DNA of 14,148 nt from Actinomycetota bacterium (GTDB lineage Bacteria; Actinomycetota; Acidimicrobiia; Acidimicrobiales; CADCSY01), in contig JACOTK010000028.1 of assembly GCA_016178435.1 (NCBI GenBank), forward strand, positions 1-14,148, written 5' to 3'. Every line of letters starts with the position of its first letter. The first letter of the stretch is position 1. The notes under the pieces were generated by a model. The model did not search any database and was not told where the DNA came from. It was given only the letters and a program-made list of their open reading frames with translations. The position numbers and the translations under genes are program-made. Shown here in pieces: positions 13,455 to 14,148 of this stretch.

Positions 13455-14148
13455 CTCAGCTGAACTGTTGTTGTTCCGACCCGCCGGGCCGCTGCCATCT
13501 CCGGCGCGCTCGTCCGTTCGGTTCGGCCCCTTCGGGGGGATCAACGTCCGTTTGCCATCGGGGTCCCGTGGCCCGTCACGCCAACCCTTGTGGGTCTTGA
13601 GGTGGTGGTGCCATCGACATTTCGGTCCCAGGTGCTCGAAGTCGCTCTGTCCGCTCTCGGCGTAGGGGACGATGTGGTCGATCTCGAGGTTGCGGGTGAC
13701 GTTGCAGCCTCGGATCTCACATTCCCAGTTGACGAGCAGCGCTGCCTTCTGGCGACGGTTGGCGGTTCGCCCCGCATGGGCAACCGTGCGCACGTCCACC
13801 CCGTCGGTGACGATGATGTCGACGATGACGTCACCGAAGAGCCGTTTCGCCGATGCGACGTCGATCGGACCCACACCGGCGAGCTCACAGATCTCACCGG
13901 GATTGGTGTGGCCACGATGGAACGCCGCGGCATCGATGAGCAACAAGGCATGGGCCGTCACGCCCGTCCCTGCGTTCCCACTCGTCTGGGTGTCACGTGC
14001 CTGCGGGTCACCTCCGCCCTGCCCGCCACCGCCCTGCCCGCCACCGTCCCCTCCGCCACCGTCCCCTCCGCCATCGTCCTGCGTGGTCCCTCCCGCCGGT
14101 GCGCTCTTGCCGCCACCGTCCTGCGTGGTCCCTCCCGCCGGTGCGCCA
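13443..14148 (-). CDS. HNH endonuclease of the DUF222/13E12 type, C-terminal part
   Basis: The gene enters from the right edge; 234 residues are visible and the frame stays open to the end of the window, so the true start is outside. The first 62 visible residues are low complexity, rich in Gly, Gln, Asp and Thr. They are followed by ALLLIDAAAFHRG and then SAKRLFGDVIVDIIVTDGVD and VAHAGRTANRRQKAALLVNW, the pattern that precedes HNH in actinobacterial DUF222 proteins. The HNH module has CEIRGCN, then NLEIDHIVPYAESG (the D-H pair) and LGPKCRWHHHLKTHKGW. The tail is basic, then Ser/Asn-rich. Such genes are abundant in actinobacteria, often in many copies, and their biological role is poorly defined; nuclease activity is inferred from the motif. 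A GTG at 13961 is possible but would split the domain. It converges with leuA. Confidence 0.85.
   Translation of the reverse strand, partial: GAPAGGTTQDGGGKSAPAGGTTQDDGGGDGGGGDGGGQGGGGQGGGDPQARDTQTSGNAGTGVTAHALLLIDAAAFHRGHTNPGEICELAGVGPIDVASAKRLFGDVIVDIIVTDGVDVRTVAHAGRTANRRQKAALLVNWECEIRGCNVTRNLEIDHIVPYAESGQSDFEHLGPKCRWHHHLKTHKGWRDGPRDPDGKRTLIPPKGPNRTDERAGDGSGPAGRNNNSSAERPT
14075..14146 (-). repeat. 42-bp in-frame direct repeat in the HNH gene
   Basis: A 30-base segment at 14075-14104 recurs exactly at 14117-14146, a 42-base period that equals 14 codons. On the minus strand each copy encodes APAGGTTQD, followed by Gly/Asp-rich triplets (DGGG units, then GGQGG units) over 13996-14074. This makes a flexible, expansion-prone linker between the likely DUF222 portion and the HNH module. 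It may continue beyond the window. Confidence 0.8.

Noticed and set aside
13443..14148. HNH gene as a group I/II intron or phage homing endonuclease
   Set aside because: The residues preceding HNH match the DUF222/13E12 arrangement, and there are no intron, reverse transcriptase or phage features nearby.

Overview
The window reads as high-GC chromosomal DNA from an actinobacterium. The evidence is strong G/C bias at third codon positions, a mycobacterial-type SerC, a long SerA with an intervening ASB domain, a Tat lipoprotein binding protein and a DUF222/13E12-type HNH protein. Acidimicrobiia is a reasonable guess, but it is an inference. Almost all of the window is coding, and no gene-free stretch exceeds 300 bases.

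Layout: the window opens with the last 48 codons of ilvN (acetolactate synthase small subunit), then ilvC. A clear stem-loop terminator ends this block. Next comes a tightly packed plus-strand operon for a branched-chain/hydrophobic amino-acid ABC transporter: a Tat-lipoprotein binding protein, livH, a livM-livG fusion and livF. A cytosolic sensor-less histidine kinase follows livF by 12 bases. Beyond it, serC runs on the minus strand, converging on the kinase. Head-to-head with serC is a class I aspartate-type aminotransferase, followed on the plus strand by serA and leuA. The right edge holds the 3' part of a minus-strand HNH endonuclease gene with a glycine-rich, repeat-encoded segment.

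How the genes fit together: IlvN/IlvC make the shared precursors of valine, leucine and isoleucine. LeuA commits carbon to leucine. The Liv-type transporter probably imports the same amino acids or related compounds. SerA and SerC perform the first two steps of serine synthesis, and the aminotransferase probably links glutamate to aspartate. The window is thus a biosynthesis-plus-uptake neighbourhood for branched-chain amino acids and serine. Actinobacteria often keep ilvBNC next to serA and a leu gene; here the transporter, kinase, serC and aminotransferase lie between them.

What is less ordinary: (1) LivM and LivG are one polypeptide with a linker of about 65 residues. (2) Its LivG half has a degraded ABC signature (LPFAD), which should fall in the same composite ATP site as the naturally atypical H-loop of LivF. 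(3) A soluble orphan histidine kinase lies in the transporter operon. (4) Four of the five largest intergenic gaps carry short tandem repeats of different unit length; two of these arrays, 13 kb apart, share a 12-base core, and one can form a small hairpin at each unit junction that seems preserved by compensating changes. I found no tRNA, rRNA, CRISPR array, insertion sequence or phage gene, and no clear novel defence or mobile system.
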